Notes under the pieces: model-generated | Database searches by the model: none | What the model saw: the letters and a program-made list of their open reading frames with translations, nothing else | What the model was told of the DNA's origin: nothing | Source of the DNA: Vicinamibacteria bacterium | GTDB lineage: Bacteria > Acidobacteriota > Vicinamibacteria > Fen-336 | Length of the DNA stretch: 64,000 nucleotides | Direction of reading: 5' to 3' | NCBI GenBank assembly: GCA_025994075.1 | Contig: JAMQGV010000018.1 | Location: forward strand, 117,768 to 181,767 | Shown: piece by piece, positions 48,111-58,041 of the stretch | Numbering within the stretch: position 1 is the first letter of the stretch | Layout: every line of letters starts with the position of its first letter | Position numbers and translations under genes: made by a program

Positions 48111-49271
48111 ATGGCCGAAGCGACTCCCGCCCGGCGCTCCCTGCGGCTGTCGATGTGGGCCGCGCTGGGGTTGGTGGCGCTCGGGGGGGCCGAGCTGGCC
48201 AGCGCCGCCTTCTTCCACGCCTTCGCGGGCCGCTTCCCGTTTCGCGAGCCGCAGCGATTCACCCTCTCGGCCGGGCAGATCGCGGGCCTGCGGGGCCACT
48301 TCGACCCCGAGCTGGGCTGGCGCCAGGCCTATCCGACCGAGTTCGGCGAGCGGCCGCGGCCGCGCTCGCACGGCCCGGTCGGCCTCGCGGTGTTCGGCGA
48401 CTCGTTCGTGCACGGCGACGAGGTGGGCGATGCCGAGACCTGGGCCGAGGGCCTCGCGTCGCGCGCGGGTCGCGACGTCCTGAACTTCGGCACGGGCGGC
48501 TACGGCCCCGACCAGGCGCTGCTGCTCTACCGGCGGCTGGCCTCGCGACTGCCGGCGCCGGTCGTCGGCCTCGGCTTCACGGGCGAGAACGTGAACCGCG
48601 TCGTCAACCGCTACCGGCCGTTCTATTTCCGGGAGACCGGGCTGCCGTACCCGAAGCCCCGCTTCGCCGTGCGCGGCGGGCGCCTCGAGTTGATCCCCCA
48701 GCCGCTGCGCTCGGTCGACGAACTGGCGCGGCTCGGCGACCCGCAGACGATCGAGGAACTGGGGCGAGGGGACGCTCACTACGGCACGGGGTTCCCCTCC
48801 TTCGGCTTTCCGTTCCTGCGCCTGGCGCTCCACCCGGCCGTGTGGCGCCACGCGCTGGCCGGCACGCCCCGCGGAGAGCTGTCCGGCGCCCGCCAGAACC
48901 ACTGGCGCGGCGAAGGCCGCGAGGTCTTCCTCGCCGTGCTCGACGCCTTCGTCGCGGAGGCCAGGGCCCACGGCCGGGCAGCGGTGCTGCTGCTGCTGCC
49001 CGGGGCCGACGACGTGCGGCTGGTGCGCGAAGGGCGCGGGGCACCGGGCCGACGTGCCGTGCTCGAGCACTGCGCGGCAGGCGGCCACGCCTGCTTCGAC
49101 GGCGTGGGCGCGCTGGCCTCGCTGGAGACCGCGGACGCCGCAGCGCTCTTCGCCCCCGGCGGGCACCCCTCGGCTGAAGGCAACCGGCGGCTCGCGGCGG
49201 CGCTGCACGCCTTCCTGGCGGCGCGGCCCGAACTGTCCCGCGATTTGACGCCACCGCCGGTGCGTCGCTAG
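48111..49271 (+). CDS. Membrane-anchored SGNH/GDSL-type hydrolase or acetyltransferase
   Basis: A 386-residue protein with one N-terminal hydrophobic segment (LSMWAALGLVALGGAELASA). An SGNH domain follows: block I AVFGDSFVHGDEV (nucleophile Ser), a Gly/Asn region (LNFGTGGYGPDQALL, FTGENVNRVV) and block V PGGHPSAEGNRRLA with the catalytic His. Such proteins act as periplasmic esterases or O-acetyl transferases on glycans. The substrate is unknown. It lies between a deacetylase-like gene and the pyrophosphatase, whose promoter overlaps its 3' end. Confidence 0.78.
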   Translation: MAEATPARRSLRLSMWAALGLVALGGAELASAAFFHAFAGRFPFREPQRFTLSAGQIAGLRGHFDPELGWRQAYPTEFGERPRPRSHGPVGLAVFGDSFVHGDEVGDAETWAEGLASRAGRDVLNFGTGGYGPDQALLLYRRLASRLPAPVVGLGFTGENVNRVVNRYRPFYFRETGLPYPKPRFAVRGGRLELIPQPLRSVDELARLGDPQTIEELGRGDAHYGTGFPSFGFPFLRLALHPAVWRHALAGTPRGELSGARQNHWRGEGREVFLAVLDAFVAEARAHGRAAVLLLLPGADDVRLVREGRGAPGRRAVLEHCAAGGHACFDGVGALASLETADAAALFAPGGHPSAEGNRRLAAALHAFLAARPELSRDLTPPPVRR

Positions 49272-49274
49272 ATT
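49245..49274 (+). promoter_or_regulatory. Candidate promoter of the pyrophosphatase gene
   Basis: TTGACG (49245-49250) and TAGATT (49269-49274) 18 bases apart, overlapping the end of the SGNH gene. The leader is about 105 bases long. Confidence 0.45.
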
Positions 49275-49386
49275 CCGCTCGGAGCTTCGTCTTCCGGGCG
49301 CGTTGGGGAGCGCGCCCCCGAGGGCGCGCGGCGTTCCGCCGACCGCCCCTCGAAGAACGTCCACCAGAAGAGAGAGACGCCCGCAA

Positions 49387-51564
<2,178 letters not shown>

Positions 51565-51606
51565 AAGTCCGGTAATCTGGGTCCCTCCGTCGTTTCCGGG
51601 AGGGAC

Positions 51607-52422
51607 ATGCACGATCGCCGCAGCCTCGTCACCGGCGCCGCGCTCGGCGCGGTGGCGGGCCACCTCGCGTTCGAGCTGGGGCTCGCGTCGCTCGTCTCGT
51701 GGTGGGGCGACCGCACGCTGCTGCCGGCGGTGGCGGCGCTGGCCGGGGCCGGGCTGGCCGCGCTGCCGGCCCGGGCGCACCTGCTGCGGCGCGGCGGGGT
51801 GGCGGTCCTGGCGGGCCTGGTGGTTCTGTGGCTGGCGGTGCTCTTCACGCCGCTCTGCGCCTGGCTGGCGTCGCCGCTGCGGCGGGTCGAGCCGCCGCGC
51901 GCCGTCGACGCCGTGTTCGTGCTCTCCGCCCACGTGCAGCGCGACGAAGAGCCGACCAGCGCCTCGATGAGCCGGCTCCAGCGCGGCCTCGAGCTGCTGG
52001 CCGCGGGGCACTCCCGCGTGCTCGTGATCTCGGAGCTGCCGGCGCCGTGGGCCCGCTACGAGCCGTGGGCGCGGGCCCAGTTGAAGGCGTGGCGGCTCGA
52101 CGCCGAGCTGGTCGTGCTCGGGCCCGTGCGCCGCACCCGCGACGAGGCGGTCGCCGTCTCCCGGCTGTTCCGCGAGCGCGGCTGGCAGAGCGTGCTGCTC
52201 GCCACGTCGCCGAGTCACTCGCGGCGGGCGGCCGAGAGCTTCGAGGCCTGCGGCCTGCAGGTGATCTCCGCGCCGGGTGTCGAGACGCGCTGGGACGAGC
52301 CGGGCTTCCCGGAGCGGATCGACCGCCTCGCCGCCTTCGGTTCGCTGGTCCACGAGTGGGGCGGCCTCGCGTACTACCGCTGGCGGGGCTGGCTCGGGCC
52401 CGGCGCGGGGCCTTGCTCGTGA
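51607..52422 (+). CDS. YdcF/DUF218-family membrane protein
   Basis: A 271-residue protein with two or three N-terminal membrane segments, followed by a DUF218 (YdcF/ElyC-type) domain. That domain includes VDAVFVLSAHVQRDEEP, MSRLQRGLELLAAGHSRVLV, then RTRDEAVAVSRLFRERGW and LLATSPSHSRRAAESF. ElyC relatives work in envelope polysaccharide or peptidoglycan precursor metabolism. ATG 51607 has GGGAGG directly upstream. The stop overlaps the GTG start of the SSS symporter by 4 bases, so they are coupled although no functional link is obvious. Confidence 0.82.
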   Translation: MHDRRSLVTGAALGAVAGHLAFELGLASLVSWWGDRTLLPAVAALAGAGLAALPARAHLLRRGGVAVLAGLVVLWLAVLFTPLCAWLASPLRRVEPPRAVDAVFVLSAHVQRDEEPTSASMSRLQRGLELLAAGHSRVLVISELPAPWARYEPWARAQLKAWRLDAELVVLGPVRRTRDEAVAVSRLFRERGWQSVLLATSPSHSRRAAESFEACGLQVISAPGVETRWDEPGFPERIDRLAAFGSLVHEWGGLAYYRWRGWLGPGAGPCS

Positions 52423-53954
52423 ACGCCGCCCTCGGCGCCTTCGACCTCGCCGTGCTCGGCGGCTACCTCGCGCTGGTGCTCGGCGTCTCGATCGCCATCG
52501 CGCGGCGGCAGAAGACGGGCGAGGACTACTTCCTGGCGGGCCGCGGCTTCGGCGGCTTCACGCTGTCGCTCTCGATCCTCGCCAACCAGGCGAGTGCCGT
52601 CAGCCTGGTCGGCGCGCCGGCGTTCGTGGCGCTGCGCGAAGGCGGCGGCCTGCGCTGGCTGCAGTACGAGCTGGCGCTGCCGCTCGCGATGCTGGTGCTG
52701 ATCGCGCTGGTGCTGCCGGCGCTGCGCCAGTCGCCCGGGGCCTCGATCTACGGCTACATCGAGCGCCGCTTCGGGCGCGGAACGCGGCGCGCGCTGGCCG
52801 CGGCGTTCCTGATCTCGCGCGGGCTCTCGCTGGGGGTGATCCTCTACGCCTCGGCACTGGTCGTGCGCCAGGCGCTGGGCTGGGAGCTGACGACGGCGCT
52901 GCTCGTGGTCGGCCTCGCCTCGGTCGCCTACACCAGCCTGGGTGGCCTGGCCGCCGACGTGTGGAGCGACGTGCTCCAGCTCGCCCTGCTGTGGGGCGGC
53001 ACGGCCGCCGCCGCCGCCTGGCTGATCCTCACGCGCGGCGAAGCGCTGCTGGCGGCCGTGCCCGCCGAGCGCCAGGCCGCGCTGGTGCTGGGTTCGACGG
53101 GCCTCGGCGACGGCGCCTCGTTCGCGCTGTGGCCGATGCTGTTCGGAGGACTCTTCCTCTACGCCTCCTACTACGGCTGCGACCAGAGCCAGGCCCAGCG
53201 CCTGCTGGCGGCCCGCAGCGACGAAGACGCCCGCCGCGCCCTGGTCTGGAACGGGCTGCTGCGCTTCCCGCTGGTGCTGACCTACTGCGGGTTCGGGCTG
53301 CTGCTCGCAGGCCTGCTGCGGCTGGAACCGGGCTTCGCCGCGGCCATGGAAGGCCGCCCCGCGGACGCGCTGGTGCCGCTGTTCATGGCGACCTATCTCC
53401 CCGAAGGGCTGCGTGGCCTGCTGCTGGCGGCGATCCTGGCGGCGGCGATGTCGTCGATCGACTCGGCGCTCAACTCGCTGGCGGCCGTCACCCTCGAGGA
53501 CGTGGCGGGGAAGCCGCCGGCGGAACAAGGCGTGTGGCTGGGCCGGCTGACCGCGCTGGGCTGGGGCGTGTTCGCCGTCGGCTCCGCCTTCGCCTTCGCC
53601 CGCAGCGGCGCCGGCGTGCTCGAGGGCATCAACCAGATCGGCTCTGCGCTGGGCGGCCCCGTGCTCGCGGTGTTCCTGCTCGGCGCGCTCGCTCCGCGCG
53701 TCGACGGCCGAGCCGCGGTCGCGGGCCTCGTGGCCGGCGTGCTCGGCAACCTCGCGCTGGCTCGCTTCGCGCCGGGCGTTTCGTGGTTGTGGTGGAACCC
53801 CGCCGGCTGCCTGCTGGCGATGGCGGTGGCGCTCGCCGTGTCGCGGGCGCGCCTGGTGCAGCCGGCGTGGCCGCCCCTGCGCCGCGACGCGGCCTGGCTG
53901 GGCGCGGCCTTCGTGCTGCTGCTCGCGGTCCTGCTGGCTCTGCCGCGCGCCTGA
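52419..53954 (+). CDS. SSS-family sodium:solute symporter
   Basis: A 511-residue transporter with about 13 membrane helices. TM2 onward has YFLAGRGFGGFTLSLSILAN and SAVSLVGAPAFVALREGG, typical of sodium/solute symporters (SGLT/PutP/PanF fold). The later AAAMSSIDSALNSLAAVTLE contains the conserved Ser-Ser-x-D-S motif of the Na2 site. The substrate could be a sugar, proline, pantothenate or an organic acid. The start is GTG 52419, overlapping the YdcF-like stop (GTGA). Confidence 0.9.
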   Translation: MNAALGAFDLAVLGGYLALVLGVSIAIARRQKTGEDYFLAGRGFGGFTLSLSILANQASAVSLVGAPAFVALREGGGLRWLQYELALPLAMLVLIALVLPALRQSPGASIYGYIERRFGRGTRRALAAAFLISRGLSLGVILYASALVVRQALGWELTTALLVVGLASVAYTSLGGLAADVWSDVLQLALLWGGTAAAAAWLILTRGEALLAAVPAERQAALVLGSTGLGDGASFALWPMLFGGLFLYASYYGCDQSQAQRLLAARSDEDARRALVWNGLLRFPLVLTYCGFGLLLAGLLRLEPGFAAAMEGRPADALVPLFMATYLPEGLRGLLLAAILAAAMSSIDSALNSLAAVTLEDVAGKPPAEQGVWLGRLTALGWGVFAVGSAFAFARSGAGVLEGINQIGSALGGPVLAVFLLGALAPRVDGRAAVAGLVAGVLGNLALARFAPGVSWLWWNPAGCLLAMAVALAVSRARLVQPAWPPLRRDAAWLGAAFVLLLAVLLALPRA

Positions 53955-54035
53955 CGCGGCGTCGATCCGGGTTAAAGTCCGGCTCCACCCGCCGCAACGC
54001 CAGGGACGAAATCGCTCGAAGGAGACGTGTCCAGC

Positions 54036-55775
54036 ATGCCCCACGACGTCAGCCTGATCGCCACCATCGCCGCCGGCTTCGTGTTCGCGTTCCTGCTCGG
54101 CCTCGCCGCCAACGCGCTGCGCCTGCCTCCGCTGGTCGGCTACCTGGTCGCCGGGATCCTGGTCGGCCCGCACACCCCCGGCTTCGTCGCCGACGCCGGG
54201 CTCGCGGGCCAGCTCGCGGAGATCGGCGTGATCCTGCTGATGTTCGGCGTCGGGCTGCACTTCTCGCTGGCGGACCTGATGGCGGTCCGGGGGATCGCGA
54301 TCCCGGGCGCCGTGGGGCAGATCGCCGTCGCCACCGCGATCGGCGCGGCGATGGCGGCGCTGTGGGGCTGGACGCTCGGCGGCGGGCTGGTGCTGGGCCT
54401 GTGCCTCTCGGTCGCCAGCACCGTCGTGCTGCTGAAGGCGCTCGAGGAGCGCAACGCCGTCGCGACGGCCAACGGCCGGATCGCGATCGGCTGGCTGATC
54501 GTCGAGGACCTGGCCATGGTGCTGGCGCTGGTGCTGCTGCCGGCGCTCGCCGGCGCCCTGGGCGGCAGCGTGGCGGGCGAAGGCGCGGCCCAGCGTCCGC
54601 TGCTGCTGACCCTCGGGCTGACCCTGCTCAAGGTCGCGGCCTTCGGCGCGATCGTGCTGTCGATCGGTCCCCGGGTCCTGCCCTGGCTGCTGATGAAGGT
54701 CGCGCGCACCGGCTCGCGCGAGCTGTTCACGCTGGCGGTGCTGGCCACCGCGATGGGCATCGCCTTCGGCTCGGCGGCGCTGTTCGACGTCTCGTTCGCG
54801 CTCGGCGCGTTCTTCGCCGGCGTCGTGCTCAACGAGTCGGACCTCAGCCACAAGGCGGCTGCCAACTCGCTGCCGCTGCAGGACGCGTTCGCGGTGCTGT
54901 TCTTCGTTTCGGTCGGCATGCTGTTCGACCCGGGAATCCTGCTGCGGGCGCCGCTGCAGGTGGTCGGCGTGCTGCTGCTGGTGATGGTCGGCAAGTCGCT
55001 GGCCGCGCTCGCCATCGTGCTGCTGCTCGGCTATCCCGCGCGCACGGCGCTCATGGTCTCGGCGGCGTTGGCCCAGATCGGCGAGTTCTCGTTCATCCTC
55101 GCCGGCCTCGGGCTCGCCTACGGCCTGCTGCCGCAGGAAGGGGTCAGCCTGATCCTGGCGGCGGCGCTGCTGTCGATCACGCTCAACCCGCTGGCGTTCG
55201 CCGGGGCCGATCGGCTGGCGCGCTGGATCGAGCAGCACCCGTCCTGGCGCACGTCGCTGCACGAGGCGCGACAGCCGAAGTTCGCGGCGCTGGAGTCCGA
55301 CCTGGCTGCGGCCCGCGAGCAGGCGGAAGCGCGCGCCGCCGCCCATTCGACGCTCTCGCCCGAAGAGCTGCTGGCCCGCTTCCCGATGTTCGCGGGGCTC
55401 TCGCCCGAGCAGCGCGAGGTGTTCGTGCTGCACTTCCACCCCGTCGAGGCGCAGCCCGGCGAGCGCGTGATCCGCGCCGGCGACGCGGCCGACGCGGTCT
55501 ACTTCATCTCGTCGGGGCAGGTCGAGGTGGCGCTGCCGGGGCAGGCGATCCGGCTCGGCGCCGGCGATTTCTTCGGGGAGATGGCGCTGCTCGGCGACCA
55601 GCCGCGGTCGGCCGACGTGACGGCGATCGACTACTGCCACTTCGTGACCCTGAACCGCCGCGACTTCCGCGAGCTGCTGCGCCGCTACCCGGCGATCCGC
55701 GAGCACCTCAGCACCCGCGCAGCGCTGCGAGGGGAGCAGAACCTGCAGCCGCGCGAAGCGGCCGCTTCCGCCTAG
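54036..55775 (+). CDS. CPA2 cation:proton antiporter (YbaL/KefB-like) with cyclic-nucleotide-binding domain
   Basis: A 579-residue protein. Residues 1-395 form the CPA2 exchanger, strongly like E. coli YbaL: NALRLPPLVGYLVAGILVGP, ILLMFGVGLHFSLADLMAV and RIAIGWLIVEDLAMVLALVL. Residues about 435-560 are a cyclic-nucleotide-binding fold (ERVIRAGDAADAVYFISSG, then AGDFFGEMALLGDQPRSADV) in place of the NAD-binding RCK domain of YbaL/KefB. K+/H+ or Na+/H+ exchange could thus respond to a nucleotide. ATG 54036 aligns with the YbaL N-terminus and has GAAGGAG 11 bases before it; GTG 54027 is too close to that SD. Confidence 0.87.
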   Translation: MPHDVSLIATIAAGFVFAFLLGLAANALRLPPLVGYLVAGILVGPHTPGFVADAGLAGQLAEIGVILLMFGVGLHFSLADLMAVRGIAIPGAVGQIAVATAIGAAMAALWGWTLGGGLVLGLCLSVASTVVLLKALEERNAVATANGRIAIGWLIVEDLAMVLALVLLPALAGALGGSVAGEGAAQRPLLLTLGLTLLKVAAFGAIVLSIGPRVLPWLLMKVARTGSRELFTLAVLATAMGIAFGSAALFDVSFALGAFFAGVVLNESDLSHKAAANSLPLQDAFAVLFFVSVGMLFDPGILLRAPLQVVGVLLLVMVGKSLAALAIVLLLGYPARTALMVSAALAQIGEFSFILAGLGLAYGLLPQEGVSLILAAALLSITLNPLAFAGADRLARWIEQHPSWRTSLHEARQPKFAALESDLAAAREQAEARAAAHSTLSPEELLARFPMFAGLSPEQREVFVLHFHPVEAQPGERVIRAGDAADAVYFISSGQVEVALPGQAIRLGAGDFFGEMALLGDQPRSADVTAIDYCHFVTLNRRDFRELLRRYPAIREHLSTRAALRGEQNLQPREAAASA

Positions 55776-55778
55776 CGA

Positions 55779-56075
55779 TCAGTCCCAGTCGAACGGGTTG
55801 GGGGGCTTGGCGTCGGGGTCGAGGGCCGCCCGCTTGCGCGCCTCCTCGAACTTCTTCGCCAGCACGTCCTTGGCCGAGGCGTTCATCCGCGCCGCGCGCT
55901 CGAACTTCTCGTCGAGCGAGTTGCGGCTGGCGCGCACCTTGTCGACCAGCTCGTCGAAGTCACGGGCCGCTTCCTTCTTGCGACCGCCTTCGACCCACAC
56001 CACGGCGCCCGTCTCCGGGTCGACCTTGAGCACGGCCTCGCAGCAGGGGCAGGTGACGTCGATCGCTTCCGGCAT
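55779..56075 (-). CDS. Small CxxC protein of unknown function
   Basis: A 98-residue soluble protein. The N-terminus has VTCPCCEAVLKVDPETGAVV, one CPxC-type knuckle (Cys9-x2-Cys12) followed by beta strands. The rest is a charged helix pair (DELVDKVRASRNSLDEKFER; VLAKKFEEARKRAALD) and the tail PPNPFDWD. With only one Cys pair, zinc binding would need dimerisation. Not recognised. ATG 56075 is 7 bases after TAGAAT, with no SD, so the mRNA is probably leaderless. It converges with the antiporter gene with 3 bases between stops. Confidence 0.7.
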   Translation of the reverse strand: MPEAIDVTCPCCEAVLKVDPETGAVVWVEGGRKKEAARDFDELVDKVRASRNSLDEKFERAARMNASAKDVLAKKFEEARKRAALDPDAKPPNPFDWD

Positions 56076-56082
56076 GGGCCCG

Positions 56083-56088
56083 ATTCTA
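56083..56088 (-). promoter_or_regulatory. Candidate -10 of the CxxC protein gene (leaderless)
   Basis: TAGAAT on minus, 7 bases before ATG 56075. Confidence 0.45.
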
Positions 56089-56126
56089 GTGCTCGGCCCC
56101 GGCCCCGGGGCGGCGACTCCAGGGAC

Positions 56127-56156
56127 TTGAAAACCGTTTTCAGGATCGGCGATAAT
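56127..56156 (+). promoter_or_regulatory. Promoter with Fur-like palindrome upstream of bfd-bfr
   Basis: TTGAAA (56127-56132) and GATAAT (56151-56156) 18 bases apart. The -35 is embedded in the perfect palindrome TGAAAAC-C-GTTTTCA (56128-56142). Its 7-1-7 layout and outer TGA/TCA match the Fur box form TGATAAT-N-ATTATCA. Placement over the -35 suggests iron-dependent repression or activation of the ferredoxin and bacterioferritin genes. Confidence 0.5.
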
Positions 56157-56174
56157 CCGCAGCGAGGAAGCCGG

Positions 56175-56405
56175 ATGAACTCGCTCGTCAGTCCCGTCGC
56201 CCCCGCTCCGCTCTCGCTGAAGCCCGCCGTGCCGCGGGTGATGACGCGCTGCGAGTGCTCGGGCGCGCCCTTCGAGCGCGTCGCCACGCTGATGAAGCAG
56301 GGCGCTTCCGAGTCCGAGGCCTGCGAGAGGACCGGCTGCGGCCGCACCTGCGGCGCCTGCATCCCCGACCTGCGCGCGTTCCTGGCGGCCCGCGGCATCC
56401 GCTGA
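56175..56405 (+). CDS. bfd: Bacterioferritin-associated ferredoxin-like [2Fe-2S] protein
   Basis: A 76-residue protein. Cysteines Cys26-x-Cys28 (MTRCECSG) and Cys59-x2-Cys62 (CGRTCGAC) form the BFD-type [2Fe-2S] site with about 30 residues between pairs, close to E. coli Bfd. Additional Cys50 and Cys55 and a 22-residue N-terminal extension are unusual. Bfd docks on bacterioferritin heme and reduces core iron for release. ATG 56175 has GAGGAAG before it; the in-frame TTG at 56127 is rejected because it lies in the promoter -35. Bacterioferritin follows 75 bases downstream. Confidence 0.85.
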   Translation: MNSLVSPVAPAPLSLKPAVPRVMTRCECSGAPFERVATLMKQGASESEACERTGCGRTCGACIPDLRAFLAARGIR

Positions 56406-56437
56406 ACTTCGCCCGCGCCACGGCGCGGCGCTCGCGG

Positions 56438-56443
56438 TAGACT
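56438..56443 (+). promoter_or_regulatory. Candidate internal -10 of bfr
   Basis: TAGACT in the gap between bfd and bfr, followed by SD GGAGGT (56472-56477). It may give bacterioferritin its own transcript in addition to bfd-bfr read-through. Confidence 0.3.
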
Positions 56444-56480
56444 CCGGTTTTCGGCCGGTCCGCTGGCCGCCGGAGGTGTC

Positions 56481-56951
56481 ATGAAGGGTCACGACGAGGT
56501 CATCGCCGTTCTGAACGAGGTCCTCTGCGCGGAGCTCACCGGGATCAACCAGTACTTCATCCACGCGATGATGAACGCCAACTGGGGGTACAAGAAGCTC
56601 GCCGAGCACTCGCGCCACGAGTCGATCGACGAGATGAAGCACGCCCAGGAGGTGATCGAGCGCGTCCTGTACCTGGATGGCGTGCCCAACATGCAGAAGT
56701 ACATGAAGATCAACGTGGGCCAGAACGTCCAGGAGCAGCACCAGTTCGACCTGGAACTGGAGAAGGCCGCGGTCGAGCGCCTGAACAAGGGCATCGCGCT
56801 GTGCGTCGAGAAGGGCGACAACGGCACCCGTGCCCTGTTCGAGAAGATCCTGGTCGAGGAGGAGCACCACGTCGACTGGCTGGAGGCACAGCTCCACCAG
56901 ATCCAGGAGATCGGCCTCCAGAACTACCTCGCGCAGCAGCTCGAGGGGTAG
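56481..56951 (+). CDS. bfr: Bacterioferritin
   Basis: A 156-residue heme-binding ferritin that oxidises Fe(II) and stores iron in a 24-mer. All key positions match E. coli Bfr with identical numbering: ferroxidase ligands Glu18, Glu51, His54, Glu94, Glu127 and His130, and heme ligand Met52 (in HESIDEMKHA). The SD is GGAGGT, 3 bases before the ATG. It lies with bfd under a Fur-like palindrome, the classic iron-storage pairing. The next gene starts 10 bases later but has its own unrelated function. Confidence 0.97.
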   Translation: MKGHDEVIAVLNEVLCAELTGINQYFIHAMMNANWGYKKLAEHSRHESIDEMKHAQEVIERVLYLDGVPNMQKYMKINVGQNVQEQHQFDLELEKAAVERLNKGIALCVEKGDNGTRALFEKILVEEEHHVDWLEAQLHQIQEIGLQNYLAQQLEG

Positions 56952-56961
56952 GCGAACCCAG

Positions 56962-58041
56962 ATGCGCGTCCGCGTCGCCCTGCTGGCGGGGCTGCTGGCC
57001 CCGTGCGTCGTGCTGGCCCAGGCCGGGCCGGAGGCCTTCGTCGTGCCCCCGGCTTCGGTTCCGCAACTGATCCACCCCCACGAGCGCCACATCGCGAACC
57101 TGCGCCAGCTCACCTTCGGCGGCGAGAACGCGGAGGCCTACTGGAGCCCCGACGGGAGCCACCTGATCTACCAGTCGACGCGCGAAGGCGTGCCCTGCGA
57201 CCAGCAGTTCGTGGTCGAGGTGGAGACGGGCCGCACCTGGCGCGCGTCGACCGGCAAGGGCCGGACCACCTGCGGCTACATCACCCACGGCGGAAAGCGC
57301 GTGGTCTACGCCTCGACCCACCTCGGCGGAGAGGCGTGTCCGCCGAAGCCGGACATGAGCCGCGGCTACGTGTGGCCCATGTACAAGGAGTACGAGCTGT
57401 TCTCGGCCGCGCTCGACGGCAGCGACGTGAAGCGGTTGACCGACAGCCCCGGTTACGACGCCGAGGCCACGCTGTCGCCGGACGGGAAGACGCTGGTGTT
57501 CACCTCGGTCCGCGACGGCGACCTCGACATCTACACGATGCCGGTCGACGGCGGCCCCGCGACGCGCCTGACCTCCGAGCCGGGCTACGACGGCGGCCCG
57601 TTCTTCTCGCCCGACGGCAAGCACATCGTGTGGCGCCGGGACGCCGCGCGCTCCGAGGCCTCGCTCGAGCGCTACAGGGCGATGCTGGCGGACGGCTTCT
57701 ACGCTCCCGGCGCGCTCGAGGTGTGGGTGATGGACGCGGACGGGAAGAACAAGCGCCAGGTGACCTCGCTCGGCGTCGCCTCCTTCGCGCCGTACTTCCA
57801 CCCCGACGGCAAGCGCATCCTGTTCTCGACCAACCATCCCGAGCCGCGCGGCCGCAACTTCGACGTGTGGATGGTGAACCTGGACGGCACCGGGCTCACG
57901 CGCGTGCTCGGGGACCCGGCGTTCGACGGCTTCCCGATGTTCTCGCCCGACGGCAAGCGGCTGGTGTTCGCCTCCAACCGCGGCGGCAAGTCGCCCGGCG
58001 AGACCAACGTGTTCGTCGCCGACTGGGTGGAGAACCCCTGA
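56962..58041 (+). CDS. Secreted TolB-like beta-propeller protein (PD40 repeats)
   Basis: A 359-residue exported protein. The signal peptide (VALLAGLLAPCVVLAQA) is followed by a beta-propeller built of PD40/WD40-like blades: AEAYWSPDGSHLIYQSTREG, ATLSPDGKTLVFTSVRDGDL, GPFFSPDGKHIVWRRD, PYFHPDGKRILFSTNHP, PMFSPDGKRLVFASNRGG. It resembles TolB and other secreted propellers that mediate protein contacts. The exact partner is unknown; no Tol-Pal genes are near. ATG 56962 starts the signal peptide. The last codons overlap the metallophosphoesterase start. Confidence 0.85.
   Translation: MRVRVALLAGLLAPCVVLAQAGPEAFVVPPASVPQLIHPHERHIANLRQLTFGGENAEAYWSPDGSHLIYQSTREGVPCDQQFVVEVETGRTWRASTGKGRTTCGYITHGGKRVVYASTHLGGEACPPKPDMSRGYVWPMYKEYELFSAALDGSDVKRLTDSPGYDAEATLSPDGKTLVFTSVRDGDLDIYTMPVDGGPATRLTSEPGYDGGPFFSPDGKHIVWRRDAARSEASLERYRAMLADGFYAPGALEVWVMDADGKNKRQVTSLGVASFAPYFHPDGKRILFSTNHPEPRGRNFDVWMVNLDGTGLTRVLGDPAFDGFPMFSPDGKRLVFASNRGGKSPGETNVFVADWVENP

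Noticed and set aside
56127..56174. Longer ferredoxin reading frame starting at TTG 56127
   Set aside because: That codon is inside the -35/palindrome and has no SD; ATG 56175 has one.
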